Assembly (NCBI RefSeq): GCF_019649015.1
Contig: NZ_BLPI01000001.1
Location: forward strand, 2,847,001-2,911,000
Source: Agarivorans litoreus
Lineage (GTDB): Bacteria; Pseudomonadota; Gammaproteobacteria; Enterobacterales; Celerinatantimonadaceae
Length of the DNA stretch: 64,000 bases
Direction: 5' to 3'
Of this stretch, positions 1 through 7,793 are shown one piece after another. Made by a program: the position numbers and the translations under genes. Every line of letters starts with the position of its first letter. Positions within the stretch are counted from its first letter, which is position 1. The notes under the pieces were generated by a model that did not search any database, had not been told where the DNA came from, and was given only the letters and a program-made list of their open reading frames with translations.

Positions 1-114
1 GCTCATATTATTCCTTTGTTGGTCTTGATGAACTTTCAATATACTTGAGAATGCTTTCACATGGTACTATCAATTTTCGACTAAATTTTAGCGGGTTCTG
101 GGAATAGGGAAAGG

Positions 115-1230
115 ATGACTCCACAGCAACAATACGAGCAAGATCTGCAAGCTCATGATTTTATAAAAGACAATGCTCAGGCATTTGCTGTTGCTCAACT
201 GCAACGGCTATTTGAACAGTTGAATGAAAAGCCCGTTCCTGCTGCTGTTCCCTCATCTTTTTTTTCCAAGTTAAAAAGTCGATTTTTCAACGCAGATGCA
301 TCCACTAAGACTCCTGTTAAAGGCCTTTATATGTGGGGAGGAGTTGGCCGAGGAAAAACCTACCTCATGGACACATTTTTTAACTGCTTACCACAGCAAC
401 GTAAAATGCGAGTGCATTTCCACCGTTTTATGCAGCGGGTACATCAAGAGTTAAAAAGCTTAACTGCCCAAACCAATCCCTTAGAGGTCGTGGCCGATCG
501 TTTATATAAAGAGGCAGAGGTTATCTGCTTTGATGAGTTTTTTGTCTCAGACATTACCGATGCAATGATTTTAGGAACCTTATTTGAAGCGTTGTTTGAA
601 CGGGGAGTCACTCTTGTTGCTACCTCAAACATACCACCTGAAGATTTATACCGTAATGGTTTGCAGCGTCAGCGCTTTGTGCCAACCATAAAATTGATTC
701 AACAACACTGTCAGGTTATTAATGTAGATGGCGGCAGTGATTATCGAATGCGCACGCTTCATGAGGCAGAGATTTATCACTATCCTCTGGACCACCAAGC
801 AGAGCAAAACTTAGCCCAGTACTTTCTACAACTATCTAACGAACCGCGCCAAACACTTGGTCAAATTGAAATTAATCAGCGGATGATTAATTTTGTTAAT
901 GAGGCTGATAGCGTATTGCATGTTGAGTTTAGTGAGTTATGCGAAGGGGCAAGGAGTCAGCTGGACTATATTGAATTGGCAAGGCTTTATCACACTGTGT
1001 TGTTATCGGGTGTGGTGGCTATGGGGGCTGATAATGATGATGCAGCGCGGCGGTTTATTGCCTTAATTGATGAGTTTTATGAGCGAAATGTTACTTTAAT
1101 CATTGCTGCGGATGTTCCGTTAGAAAAACTCTATCAAGGTGGGCGATTGAGTTTTGAATTTGAACGCTGTTTGTCTCGCCTGCAAGAAATGCAATCTCAC
1201 GAGTACTTAGAAAAAGAACACTTGCCTTAA
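115..1230 (+). CDS. zapE: Cell division protein ZapE (AFG1-like ATPase)
   Basis: 371 aa, close to the usual length of about 375. It is a P-loop ATPase of the AFG1/ZapE family, which associates with the Z ring and affects FtsZ bundling under stress. Walker A is GGVGRGKT (residues 75-82) and Walker B ends in the acidic pair D140-E141 of ICFDEFF. The ATG at 115 follows an A/G-rich stretch (AGGGA at 106-110). As in E. coli (yhcM next to rplM-rpsI) it lies directly upstream of the ribosomal operon. The 114 bases before it show no gene. Confidence 0.95.
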   Translation: MTPQQQYEQDLQAHDFIKDNAQAFAVAQLQRLFEQLNEKPVPAAVPSSFFSKLKSRFFNADASTKTPVKGLYMWGGVGRGKTYLMDTFFNCLPQQRKMRVHFHRFMQRVHQELKSLTAQTNPLEVVADRLYKEAEVICFDEFFVSDITDAMILGTLFEALFERGVTLVATSNIPPEDLYRNGLQRQRFVPTIKLIQQHCQVINVDGGSDYRMRTLHEAEIYHYPLDHQAEQNLAQYFLQLSNEPRQTLGQIEINQRMINFVNEADSVLHVEFSELCEGARSQLDYIELARLYHTVLLSGVVAMGADNDDAARRFIALIDEFYERNVTLIIAADVPLEKLYQGGRLSFEFERCLSRLQEMQSHEYLEKEHLP

Positions 1231-1269
1231 ATAATCGTATTTAGGGGTGGTTTTTTTTTGTACTTCCCC

Positions 1270-1275
1270 TATAAT
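1270..1275 (+). promoter_or_regulatory. Candidate -10 box for rplM-rpsI
   Basis: TATAAT, a perfect sigma-70 -10 hexamer, lies in the gap between zapE and rplM. No good -35 box stands 17 bases upstream, only a T-rich run. Transcription from here would give a leader of about 140 nt. Confidence 0.5.
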
Positions 1276-1296
1276 CTTGCCACCCCACGTTACATG

Positions 1297-1387
1297 TCAC
1301 CGATTTGGTGATACTAACAATCCAGCTTACTCCGTATTCGAAGGGATACTATGAGTGGCTACTTTCACGTTTGTGATTATCACAAAC
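1297..1387 (+). promoter_or_regulatory. Structured leader of rplM-rpsI with two hairpins
   Basis: Hairpin one is TCACC-GATTT-GGTGA (1297-1311). Hairpin two is GTTTGTGA-TTA-TCACAAAC (1369-1387), eight pairs closed by three bases. Both lie between the candidate promoter and the L13 start codon. The rplM operon of E. coli is known to be autoregulated through its leader; that these hairpins do the same here is inference. Confidence 0.5.
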
Positions 1388-1422
1388 ACATGTGTAACAG
1401 TTATTTTGGGTTATATATACAA

Positions 1423-1851
1423 ATGAAAACTTTTGTAGCCAAGCCAGACAGCGTTAAACGCGACTGGTACGTTGTAGATGCAGATGGTAAAACTCTGGGT
1501 CGTATCGCAACTGAAATCGCTTCTCGCCTACGCGGTAAGCATAAAGCTGAATATACTCCTCACGTTGATACTGGTGATTACATCATCGTAATTAACGCTG
1601 AGAAAGTAGCCGTAACAGGCAACAAAGCGAAAGGTAAAATTTACCACTCGCACACTGGTTACCCAGGTGGCTTAAAATCAATTAGCTTTGAAAAGTTAAT
1701 CGAAAAAGCTCCTGAGCGTGTTATCCAGTCTGCAGTGAAAGGTATGTTGCCAAAAGGTCCTCTAGGCCGTGCAATGTTCCGTAAACTGAAAGTATTCGCT
1801 GGACCTGAGCACACTCATGCGGCTCAGCAACCACAAGTATTAGACATTTAA
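1423..1851 (+). CDS. rplM: 50S ribosomal protein L13
   Basis: 142 aa from the ATG at 1423, exactly the usual L13 length, beginning [20 protein letters not shown]. It is an early-assembling large-subunit protein. An in-frame ATG at 1351 with a good Shine-Dalgarno (AAGGG at 1341) would add 24 residues not seen in L13 proteins. The start at 1423 is preferred on length, although its own ribosome binding site is weak. It is the first gene of a two-gene operon, 17 bases before rpsI. Confidence 0.97.
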   Translation: MKTFVAKPDSVKRDWYVVDADGKTLGRIATEIASRLRGKHKAEYTPHVDTGDYIIVINAEKVAVTGNKAKGKIYHSHTGYPGGLKSISFEKLIEKAPERVIQSAVKGMLPKGPLGRAMFRKLKVFAGPEHTHAAQQPQVLDI

Positions 1852-1868
1852 GTTACGGAATTTGAATA

Positions 1869-2261
1869 ATGGCTGAGAATCAATACTACGGCACTGGCCG
1901 TCGCAAAAGCTCTACTGCTCGCGTATTTTTAAAAGCAGGTAGTGGTAACATCACTGTAAACAACCGTACTTTGGACGTTTACTTTGGCCGTGAAACTGCT
2001 CGTATGGTAGTTCGTCAACCACTTGAACTAACTGAATTGTTAGAAAAAGTTGACCTACTAGTTACCGTTAAAGGTGGTGGTACAACTGGTCAAGCTGGTG
2101 CTATCCGTCACGGTATCACTCGTGCTCTTATGGAATACGACGAAAGTCTACGTCCTGAGTTACGTAAAGCTGGTTTCGTTACCCGTGATGCGCGTAAAGT
2201 TGAGCGTAAGAAAGTTGGTCTACGTAAAGCACGTCGTCGTCCGCAATTCTCTAAACGTTAA
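1869..2261 (+). CDS. rpsI: 30S ribosomal protein S9
   Basis: 130 aa, the normal length. It carries the conserved [15 protein letters not shown] segment and the basic C-terminal tail ending in PQFSKR, which reaches the ribosomal P site. Downstream partner of rplM, followed by a clear terminator. Confidence 0.98.
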   Translation: MAENQYYGTGRRKSSTARVFLKAGSGNITVNNRTLDVYFGRETARMVVRQPLELTELLEKVDLLVTVKGGGTTGQAGAIRHGITRALMEYDESLRPELRKAGFVTRDARKVERKKVGLRKARRRPQFSKR

Positions 2262-2283
2262 TTGCTATACACATTCGTGTTAC

Positions 2284-2315
2284 AAAAAAGCTCGGCTATG
2301 CCGGGCTTTTCTTTA
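2284..2315 (+). terminator. Rho-independent terminator of rplM-rpsI
   Basis: Stem GCTCGGC / GCCGGGC (one T-G pair) with loop TAT, flanked by an A run and followed by TTTTCTTTAT. Confidence 0.85.
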
Positions 2316-2344
2316 TTCTAAAAGGTTAAAAACCTTGATTTCCC

Positions 2345-2373
2345 TTGTCAATTTGTGTGTTTTTTATTACTAT
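2345..2373 (+). promoter_or_regulatory. Candidate petABC promoter
   Basis: TTGTCA (2345-2350) and TACTAT (2368-2373) are 17 bases apart. This would start an RNA near 2380 with a leader of about 120 nt before petA. Judged by eye only. Confidence 0.35.
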
Positions 2374-2400
2374 TTTGTTCGCATTTACCTGCAATAATGT

Positions 2401-2440
2401 AGTAGCAAGTAAACGCTACCAGTAGCAGAAAAACGCTACC
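2401..2440 (+). repeat. Two tandem 20-bp repeats in the petA leader
   Basis: Two adjacent 20-base units (2401-2420 and 2421-2440) match except at three positions. Each starts AGTAGC, ends CGCTACC, and can fold as GTAGC/GCTAC. They lie between the putative promoter and petA. Function unknown. Confidence 0.6.
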
Positions 2441-2503
2441 TTGTGCAGCATGCCGCAAGGAAAATTACAATAATTGCGCGGATCCTTACCGGAGAGACAT
2501 TGG

Positions 2504-3094
2504 ATGAGCAACGCTCCTGTCGATGCTGGCCGCCGTCGCTTCCTAACCTGGACAACAGCTGTTGTCGGTGGTGTAGGAGCAACGTTTGCCGCAGTACCTT
2601 TTATCAGTTCATGGAATCCGAGTGCCAAAGCTAAAGCAGCTGGAGCACCGGTAGAAGTGGATATTAGCAAAATAGAACCTGGACAATTACTACGTGTTGA
2701 ATGGCGTGGTAAACCTGTTTGGGTGGTTAACCGTCCTCAGTCGGTTCTTGATAACTTAAACACCATTGGTGACAAGCTACGAGACCCTAATTCCGAGGAG
2801 CCTCAACAACCTGATTATACGACTAACGTACATCGCTCGATCAAACCTGAGCTGTTTGTGGGTGTAGGGCTGTGTACTCATCTAGGTTGTTCACCCACCT
2901 ATTTACCCGGCAGTTTTGCTGAGCAAGTACAGGGTGTTGAATATGGATTCTTTTGTCCTTGTCATGGTTCAAAGTTTGATATGGCCGGACGAGTGTTCCA
3001 AAGTGTACCAGCACCACTAAACTTGGTTGTTCCTCCGCATCACTATGTTGATGAAACCACCATTTTGGTCGGCTTGGATCAGGGAGAGGCATAA
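2504..3094 (+). CDS. petA: Ubiquinol-cytochrome c reductase, Rieske iron-sulfur subunit
   Basis: 196 aa. It carries the [2Fe-2S] cluster of the cytochrome bc1 complex (complex III), which moves electrons from ubiquinol to cytochrome c1. A twin-arginine motif (RRRFL, residues 10-14) precedes a single hydrophobic anchor, as expected for Tat export. Cluster ligands lie in CTHLGC (C124, H126) and CPCHG (C151, H154), with C129 and C153 forming the usual disulfide. The ATG at 2504 is chosen because GGAGAG stands 7 bases before it. petB follows one base after the stop. Confidence 0.97.
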   Translation: MSNAPVDAGRRRFLTWTTAVVGGVGATFAAVPFISSWNPSAKAKAAGAPVEVDISKIEPGQLLRVEWRGKPVWVVNRPQSVLDNLNTIGDKLRDPNSEEPQQPDYTTNVHRSIKPELFVGVGLCTHLGCSPTYLPGSFAEQVQGVEYGFFCPCHGSKFDMAGRVFQSVPAPLNLVVPPHHYVDETTILVGLDQGEA

Positions 3095-3095
3095 G

Positions 3096-4307
3096 ATGAA
3101 GGCACTTATCGGTTGGATCGATGAACGGATCCCGTTGACCAAGACCTACAATAAACACGTGGGCCAATACCCAACACCAAAAAACTTTAACTTTTGGTAT
3201 ATTTTTGGCTTTATTGCCATGGTGGTTTTAGTTAACCAAATCCTTACAGGTATTTGGCTAACGATGAATTACAACCCGTCTGGTGATGGAGCGTTTGCTT
3301 CTATTGAATACATCATGCGTGATGTGGAATATGGTTGGCTACTGCGTTACATGCATTCCACCGGGGCGTCAGCCTTTTTTGTGGTGATTTATTTGCACAT
3401 GTATCGTGGCTTAATTTACGGCTCTTATCAAAAACCTCGTGAACTGATTTGGTTGTTCGGGATGTTAATTTTCTTGGTGTTGATGGCCGAAGCATTCATG
3501 GGCTACTTGCTTCCTTGGGGACAAATGTCTTACTGGGGCGCGCAAGTAATTATTTCACTGTTTGGGGCTATCCCGGTAATCGGTGATGACCTAACCCTGT
3601 GGATCCGTGGTGACTATGTTATCTCTGGTGCAACCTTAAACCGCTTCTTCGCTTTGCATGTTATTGCATTGCCCTTGGTGTTGGTTATGTTGGTGTTCTT
3701 GCACATTGTAGCGTTGCATGAAGTAGGCTCTAACAACCCAGATGGTATTGAGATTAAAGCTAACAAAGATGAAAATGGTTGGCCAAAAGATGGTATTCCA
3801 TTCCACCCTTATTTCACGGTTAAAGATTTAGCCGCCATCGTTGGTTTCTTGTTCTTCTTCTGTTGGGTGATGTTCTTCTTCCCAGAAGGGGGAGGTTTCT
3901 TCTTAGAACCGCCAAACTTTGAAGCAGCTAATCCGCTTAAGACGCCAGAACATATTGCGCCGGTTTGGTATTTCACACCTTTCTATGCAATTTTACGTGC
4001 GGTACCCGATAAATTACTAGGTGTAGTTATGATGGGCGCATCTATAGCGGTGTTGTTTGTATTACCGTGGTTAGACCGCTGTAAAGTGAAGTCAATTCGC
4101 TACCGTAGTACCATACATAAGCTGAACATTGCTCAGTTTGTTATATGCTTCGTGATCCTAGGGGTGTTGGGTGCCTTACCTTCAACCGACCTATTAACTT
4201 GGATCGCACGTATTGCAACAGTTGGTTACTTTGGTTATTTCCTACTACTGTGGATTTACAGTAAAAATGAGAAAACAAAGCCAGTTCCAGAAAGGGTGAC
4301 CAAATGA
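3096..4307 (+). CDS. petB: Cytochrome b subunit of the bc1 complex
   Basis: 403 aa integral membrane protein of complex III binding two b hemes. Ligand pairs are seen as H87/H101 (RYMHS ... YLHMY) and H188/H203 (FALHV ... FLHIV). The quinol-site motif appears as PVWY rather than the textbook PEWY. The start at 3096 is supported by GGGAGAGG a few bases upstream. It overlaps petC by four bases (ATGA), so the two are translationally coupled. Confidence 0.97.
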   Translation: MKALIGWIDERIPLTKTYNKHVGQYPTPKNFNFWYIFGFIAMVVLVNQILTGIWLTMNYNPSGDGAFASIEYIMRDVEYGWLLRYMHSTGASAFFVVIYLHMYRGLIYGSYQKPRELIWLFGMLIFLVLMAEAFMGYLLPWGQMSYWGAQVIISLFGAIPVIGDDLTLWIRGDYVISGATLNRFFALHVIALPLVLVMLVFLHIVALHEVGSNNPDGIEIKANKDENGWPKDGIPFHPYFTVKDLAAIVGFLFFFCWVMFFFPEGGGFFLEPPNFEAANPLKTPEHIAPVWYFTPFYAILRAVPDKLLGVVMMGASIAVLFVLPWLDRCKVKSIRYRSTIHKLNIAQFVICFVILGVLGALPSTDLLTWIARIATVGYFGYFLLLWIYSKNEKTKPVPERVTK

Positions 4308-5041
4308 TGAAAAATATTTTTTTAGCATTCGCGTTGCTGCTTCCTAGCTTGGCGTTTGCCGCTGGTTCGACCGTTCCTTTAGACAAAGCGAACTATGACT
4401 TAAGTGATAAAGCTTCGTTACAAAACGGCGCTAAGTTGTTTATGAATTACTGTTTTGGCTGTCATAGTACGCAATACCAGCGTTATAATCGTGTAGCAGA
4501 AGATTTAGGTATTCCAATTAAGTTAATGGAAGAAAATTTGATTTTTACCGGGGTAAAGCCAGGTGAATTAATGCAAAATGCCATCCAAGAAAAAGACGCT
4601 GCTAAGTGGTTTGGTGCGCCAGCTCCAGATTTAACCTTAGTAGCTCGAGTTCGTGGAGCTGATTGGGTATATACCTACTTACGTTCATTTTATGTTGATG
4701 AGACGCGTCCATTTGGGGTGAATAACAAAGTATTCCCAAGTGTTGGTATGCCACATGTATTGCAAGAGTTGCAAGGTGTGCCAAACGCGGTTTATGAAAC
4801 AAGAATGATTGATGGTGAAGATCAGCAAATCTACGTTGGCATCCAATCAGATGGCAGCGGTGAGATGAGCGATGATGAGTATGACCACGCTGTTTTAGAC
4901 CTAGTTAACTTTTTAGTTTACTCTGCTGAACCTATTCAGCTAGAGCGTAAACGTCTTGGTTACTGGGTGCTTGGTTTCTTATTCATTTTCTTCATTATTA
5001 GTTATCTATTGAAGAAAGAATACTGGCGCGACGTACACTAA
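4304..5041 (+). CDS. petC: Cytochrome c1 subunit of the bc1 complex
   Basis: 245 aa. An N-terminal signal peptide ends near AFA-AG (residue 20). The single heme c site is C50-F-G-C53-H54. A C-terminal membrane anchor (GYWVLGFLFIFFIISYLL) is followed by a basic tail on the cytoplasmic side. It passes electrons from the Rieske protein to soluble or membrane cytochrome c. Last gene of petABC; a hairpin follows. Confidence 0.97.
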   Translation: MMKNIFLAFALLLPSLAFAAGSTVPLDKANYDLSDKASLQNGAKLFMNYCFGCHSTQYQRYNRVAEDLGIPIKLMEENLIFTGVKPGELMQNAIQEKDAAKWFGAPAPDLTLVARVRGADWVYTYLRSFYVDETRPFGVNNKVFPSVGMPHVLQELQGVPNAVYETRMIDGEDQQIYVGIQSDGSGEMSDDEYDHAVLDLVNFLVYSAEPIQLERKRLGYWVLGFLFIFFIISYLLKKEYWRDVH

Positions 5042-5064
5042 GTCTTGAGCTAGTATTTAATTAT

Positions 5065-5100
5065 CGGCAATAGCATTTATGCTGTTGCCGTTTGTGTATT
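5065..5100 (+). terminator. Probable terminator between petC and sspA
   Basis: A stem of about 11 pairs, CGGCAATAGCA / TGCTGTTGCCG with loop TTTA (5065-5090), is followed by a T-rich but interrupted tail. Confidence 0.6.
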
Positions 5101-5127
5101 TATTTTAGATGGTTTTTGGAGGATTCA

Positions 5128-5763
5128 ATGGCTGTAGCTGCCAACAAGCGTTCGGTAATGACGCTATACTCTGGTGCTAACGACTTATATAGTCATCAGG
5201 TACGTATCGTTTTGGCTGAGAAAGGCGTCAGCGTAGAAATTAATCAGGTCGATCCGGACGACTTACCGGAAGACTTAATTGATTTGAATCCGTACAGCTC
5301 TGTTCCAACCTTAGTTGATCGCGAATTGGTGTTGTACCAATCGCAGATCATCATGGAATATTTAGATGAGCGTTTTCCTCACCCACCGCTAATGCCGGTT
5401 TACCCTGTGTCGCGTGGTTCAAGCCGCCTTATGATGCACCGCATCAAAAACGACTGGTACACCTTGGTTGCGCAAATTGAAAAAGGTGAGAGCGCCGAGG
5501 CTGCACGTAAGCAATTAACAGAAAGCCTATTAAGTATTGCACCGGTTTTTGCTGAAATGCCTTACTTTATGAGTGAAGAATTCAGCTTAGTAGATTGCTA
5601 CTTAGCACCACTACTGTGGCGTTTACCTACTTTGGGCATCGAGCTTGAAGGTGCGGGTTCTAAAGAAATTAAATCTTACATGATCCGTGTATTCGATCGT
5701 GAATCTTTCCAAGCTTCACTGACCGATGCAGAGCGTGAAATTCGCGATGGATTTTTAGGTTAA
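5128..5763 (+). CDS. sspA: Stringent starvation protein A (RNA polymerase-associated, GST fold)
   Basis: 211 aa. The fold is that of a glutathione S-transferase without the enzyme activity; SspA binds RNA polymerase and shapes stationary-phase and acid-stress transcription. Visible thioredoxin-like segment: NPYSSVPTLVDRELVLYQSQ (about residues 56-75). Start chosen at 5128 because GGAGG lies 5 bases before it. Its stop overlaps the sspB start by one base (TAATG). Confidence 0.96.
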   Translation: MAVAANKRSVMTLYSGANDLYSHQVRIVLAEKGVSVEINQVDPDDLPEDLIDLNPYSSVPTLVDRELVLYQSQIIMEYLDERFPHPPLMPVYPVSRGSSRLMMHRIKNDWYTLVAQIEKGESAEAARKQLTESLLSIAPVFAEMPYFMSEEFSLVDCYLAPLLWRLPTLGIELEGAGSKEIKSYMIRVFDRESFQASLTDAEREIRDGFLG

Positions 5764-6179
5764 TGAGTGAAGAGATGACCCCAAATAGGCCTTATTTGCT
5801 TAAGGCTTTTTTTGATTGGTTGTTAGACAACGAGTTGACTCCCCACTTGGTGGTAGATGCTACCCAAGCAAACGTGACCGTGCCCAGCCAATTTGTTAAT
5901 GATGGACAGATTGTGTTAAACATTGCTCCGTCGGCGATTGCGGCCTTTAATATGGACTTACAGCATGTAAGCTTTAGCGCACGCTTTGGTGGTAAGCCAT
6001 TTCAGGTGTATGTGCCTATGGCAGCCGTTGTCGCCATTTATGCACGAGAAAATGGTGCAGGTACCGTATTTGAGCCAGAAGCTGCTTACGAGCAAGTGGA
6101 AGAGCTTGAGAGTCAGCCTGAAGAGTCTGCGGTTAAAGAGGATACTCCGAAGAAGCCGACACTCACCATCGTGAAATAA
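5763..6179 (+). CDS. sspB: ClpXP adaptor SspB
   Basis: 138 aa. SspB delivers ssrA-tagged proteins to ClpXP. The folded N-terminal domain (about residues 5-110) is followed by an acidic linker (EEVEELESQPEE region) and a basic-hydrophobic tail, PTLTIVK, that resembles the ClpX-binding end of E. coli SspB. It starts on the last base of sspA, so translation is coupled. Confidence 0.95.
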   Translation: MSEEMTPNRPYLLKAFFDWLLDNELTPHLVVDATQANVTVPSQFVNDGQIVLNIAPSAIAAFNMDLQHVSFSARFGGKPFQVYVPMAAVVAIYARENGAGTVFEPEAAYEQVEELESQPEESAVKEDTPKKPTLTIVK

Positions 6180-6180
6180 A

Positions 6181-6206
6181 AAAAGCGCCGAAAGGCGCTT
6201 TTTTTA
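6181..6206 (+). terminator. Terminator between sspB and dolP (probably bidirectional)
   Basis: GCGCC-GAAA-GGCGC flanked by an A run on the left and a T run on the right. It sits between converging genes and can serve both. Confidence 0.85.
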
Positions 6207-6223
6207 TATCTACTTTAAATTTG

Positions 6224-6796
6224 CTAGCTGGCTTCTATCAGCTCAAATACTTTAATCACTTTGGCTACGCCAGTCTCGTGGCGGGCAATATCAATCGCTA
6301 AGCGTTCTTCTTCTGCGGTAACAAACCCAATAAGAAACACTTCACTGTCTTCGGTAATGACTTTTATCTTACCAGGTGGAAGCTTGCTGTCTTCGTATAT
6401 CTTAAATTTGATTTTGGTGGTAATCCAAGAGTCATTGCTACGTACACCTAAAGATACTGGTGTTTTGATGCGTACTTCGTTAAGCACTTGTTGCACACCA
6501 CTTACTTCGCGGACAACTTGAGTTATTTTGTTGAAATATTCTTGGTTCGGAGTTTGGCCAATAACCAGTACCCTGCCGTTAAGTGCAACCACTGATAATT
6601 TACTTTCGCGCCAAATATTTTCTTCTTTACCTAGTTGGTTTAATACTTGTAGTTCTATAGTCTGGTCATCAAATTGAGTACCTATGGTGCGCCTATCTGT
6701 TGCTGCACCTGCTGCTACTCCGGCACCCACTACAACTGCTCCAGCACAGGCTTGTAGTAGCCCTGCCAAAACAACAACGGTGATGATACGTAACAT
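6224..6796 (-). CDS. dolP: Outer-membrane lipoprotein DolP (dual BON domains)
   Basis: 190 aa. Signal peptide with lipobox LLQAC gives a lipidated Cys17. Two BON repeats follow (about residues 40-115 and 120-190). DolP (YraP) binds anionic phospholipid in the outer membrane, supports BAM function, and localises to the division site. Last gene of the lpoA-yraN-diaA-dolP run, only 3 bases after diaA, the same order as in E. coli. Confidence 0.93.
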   Translation of the reverse strand: MLRIITVVVLAGLLQACAGAVVVGAGVAAGAATDRRTIGTQFDDQTIELQVLNQLGKEENIWRESKLSVVALNGRVLVIGQTPNQEYFNKITQVVREVSGVQQVLNEVRIKTPVSLGVRSNDSWITTKIKFKIYEDSKLPPGKIKVITEDSEVFLIGFVTAEEERLAIDIARHETGVAKVIKVFELIEAS

Positions 6797-6799
6797 CCT

Positions 6800-7390
6800 T
6801 TAATCCTCCTGTTGGGGAAACAACGTACGGTCTACTAAATCACATAAACTGTTTAAGGCCAGTAGGTGTACTTCGTTAATGCGTACGCTCTGTTCACCTG
6901 GCACTCTAATTTCAACATCTTGCTCGCTAAGCAGACCAGCCATTTCACCGCCATCTTTTCCGGTTAGCGCAATAATTGTCATGTCGCGATTTACCGCCGC
7001 TTCCATGGCTTTAATTACGTTACGACAGTTACCTGAGTCAGAGATGGCAACTAGTACATCGCCTTGCTGGCCTAATGCGCGAATTTGCTTGGCAAATACT
7101 TCGTCAAAGGAGTAATCATTCGCAATGGCACTTAGCACTGAGCTGTCGGTGCTAAGTGCCAAAGCTGGAAGGCTAGGGCGCTCGGTATCAAAACGGTTAA
7201 CCAAGTTAGCTGAAAACTGCTGAGCAAGCGCTGCTCCTGCGCTATTGCCCGCAATAAGCAATTTATTTCCGTTAAGCAAGGCTTGGGCAATAATCACCGT
7301 GGCTTTTTCAATCGCATCGGGTAGTGCTTCTGCAGCGGCAATCTTGGTTTGTATGCTTTCTCTAAATATTTCTTTGATTCGTTCTTGCAT
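6800..7390 (-). CDS. diaA: DnaA initiator-associating protein DiaA (SIS domain)
   Basis: 196 aa, the same length as E. coli DiaA. It has one sugar-isomerase (SIS) domain related to GmhA (phosphoheptose isomerase). DiaA tetramers bind DnaA and promote ordered loading at oriC. The ATG at 7390 is preferred over an in-frame TTG at 7402 because GGGGAA lies just before it and it gives the family length. The assignment over gmhA rests on the lpoA-yraN-diaA-dolP context. Confidence 0.93.
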   Translation of the reverse strand: MQERIKEIFRESIQTKIAAAEALPDAIEKATVIIAQALLNGNKLLIAGNSAGAALAQQFSANLVNRFDTERPSLPALALSTDSSVLSAIANDYSFDEVFAKQIRALGQQGDVLVAISDSGNCRNVIKAMEAAVNRDMTIIALTGKDGGEMAGLLSEQDVEIRVPGEQSVRINEVHLLALNSLCDLVDRTLFPQQED

Positions 7391-7391
7391 G

Positions 7392-7793
7392 TTATTCCCC
7401 AAACGCGTTCTGAAACCATTCTAGGTAAGGTGCCTGCTCTTGAATAGCAACAACATCAAAACGCATTGCAGTATCAAATTGATTCAATTTTTTTTGTTGT
7501 AAATAGTGTTGTGCGCTCAGCAGTATACGCTGCATTTTGTGTTGGTCGACCGCAGCAGCTGCTCCGCCATGGCTAAGGCTTTTGCGGTATTTTACTTCCA
7601 CAAAAACCCAGGTATCGCCCTGTTTACAAATTAAGTCTATTTCGCCACGGCGGCAGTGGTAGTTTTGCTCAATCAGCTGTAAACCTTGTTTACTTAAATA
7701 GTTGGCCGCCTGCTGCTCTGCAGCTTGCCCTTTATTCAATATCTTGGTCTTGAAGCGTGTTAGCTTGGATTTCCAAGGGAACCAGTTGGCCAT
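7392..7793 (-). CDS. yraN: YraN family protein (UPF0102, restriction-endonuclease-like fold)
   Basis: 133 aa, normal for the family. Nuclease-like motif: [21 protein letters not shown], with the D and the ExK spaced as in PD-(D/E)xK enzymes. No settled function is known. The reading frame overlaps the end of lpoA by 62 bases if the ATG at 7793 is used; the family's usual length supports that start. One base separates its stop from diaA. Confidence 0.88.
   Translation of the reverse strand: MANWFPWKSKLTRFKTKILNKGQAAEQQAANYLSKQGLQLIEQNYHCRRGEIDLICKQGDTWVFVEVKYRKSLSHGGAAAAVDQHKMQRILLSAQHYLQQKKLNQFDTAMRFDVVAIQEQAPYLEWFQNAFGE

Noticed and set aside
1369-1387. CRP-like site in the rplM leader
   Set aside because: TGTGA and TCACA are separated by three bases, not the six a CRP site needs, and it lies inside the transcribed leader.
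2074-2397. Open frame overlapping rpsI and its terminator
   Set aside because: It is a shifted reading of rpsI and crosses the terminator; composition is unlike a protein.
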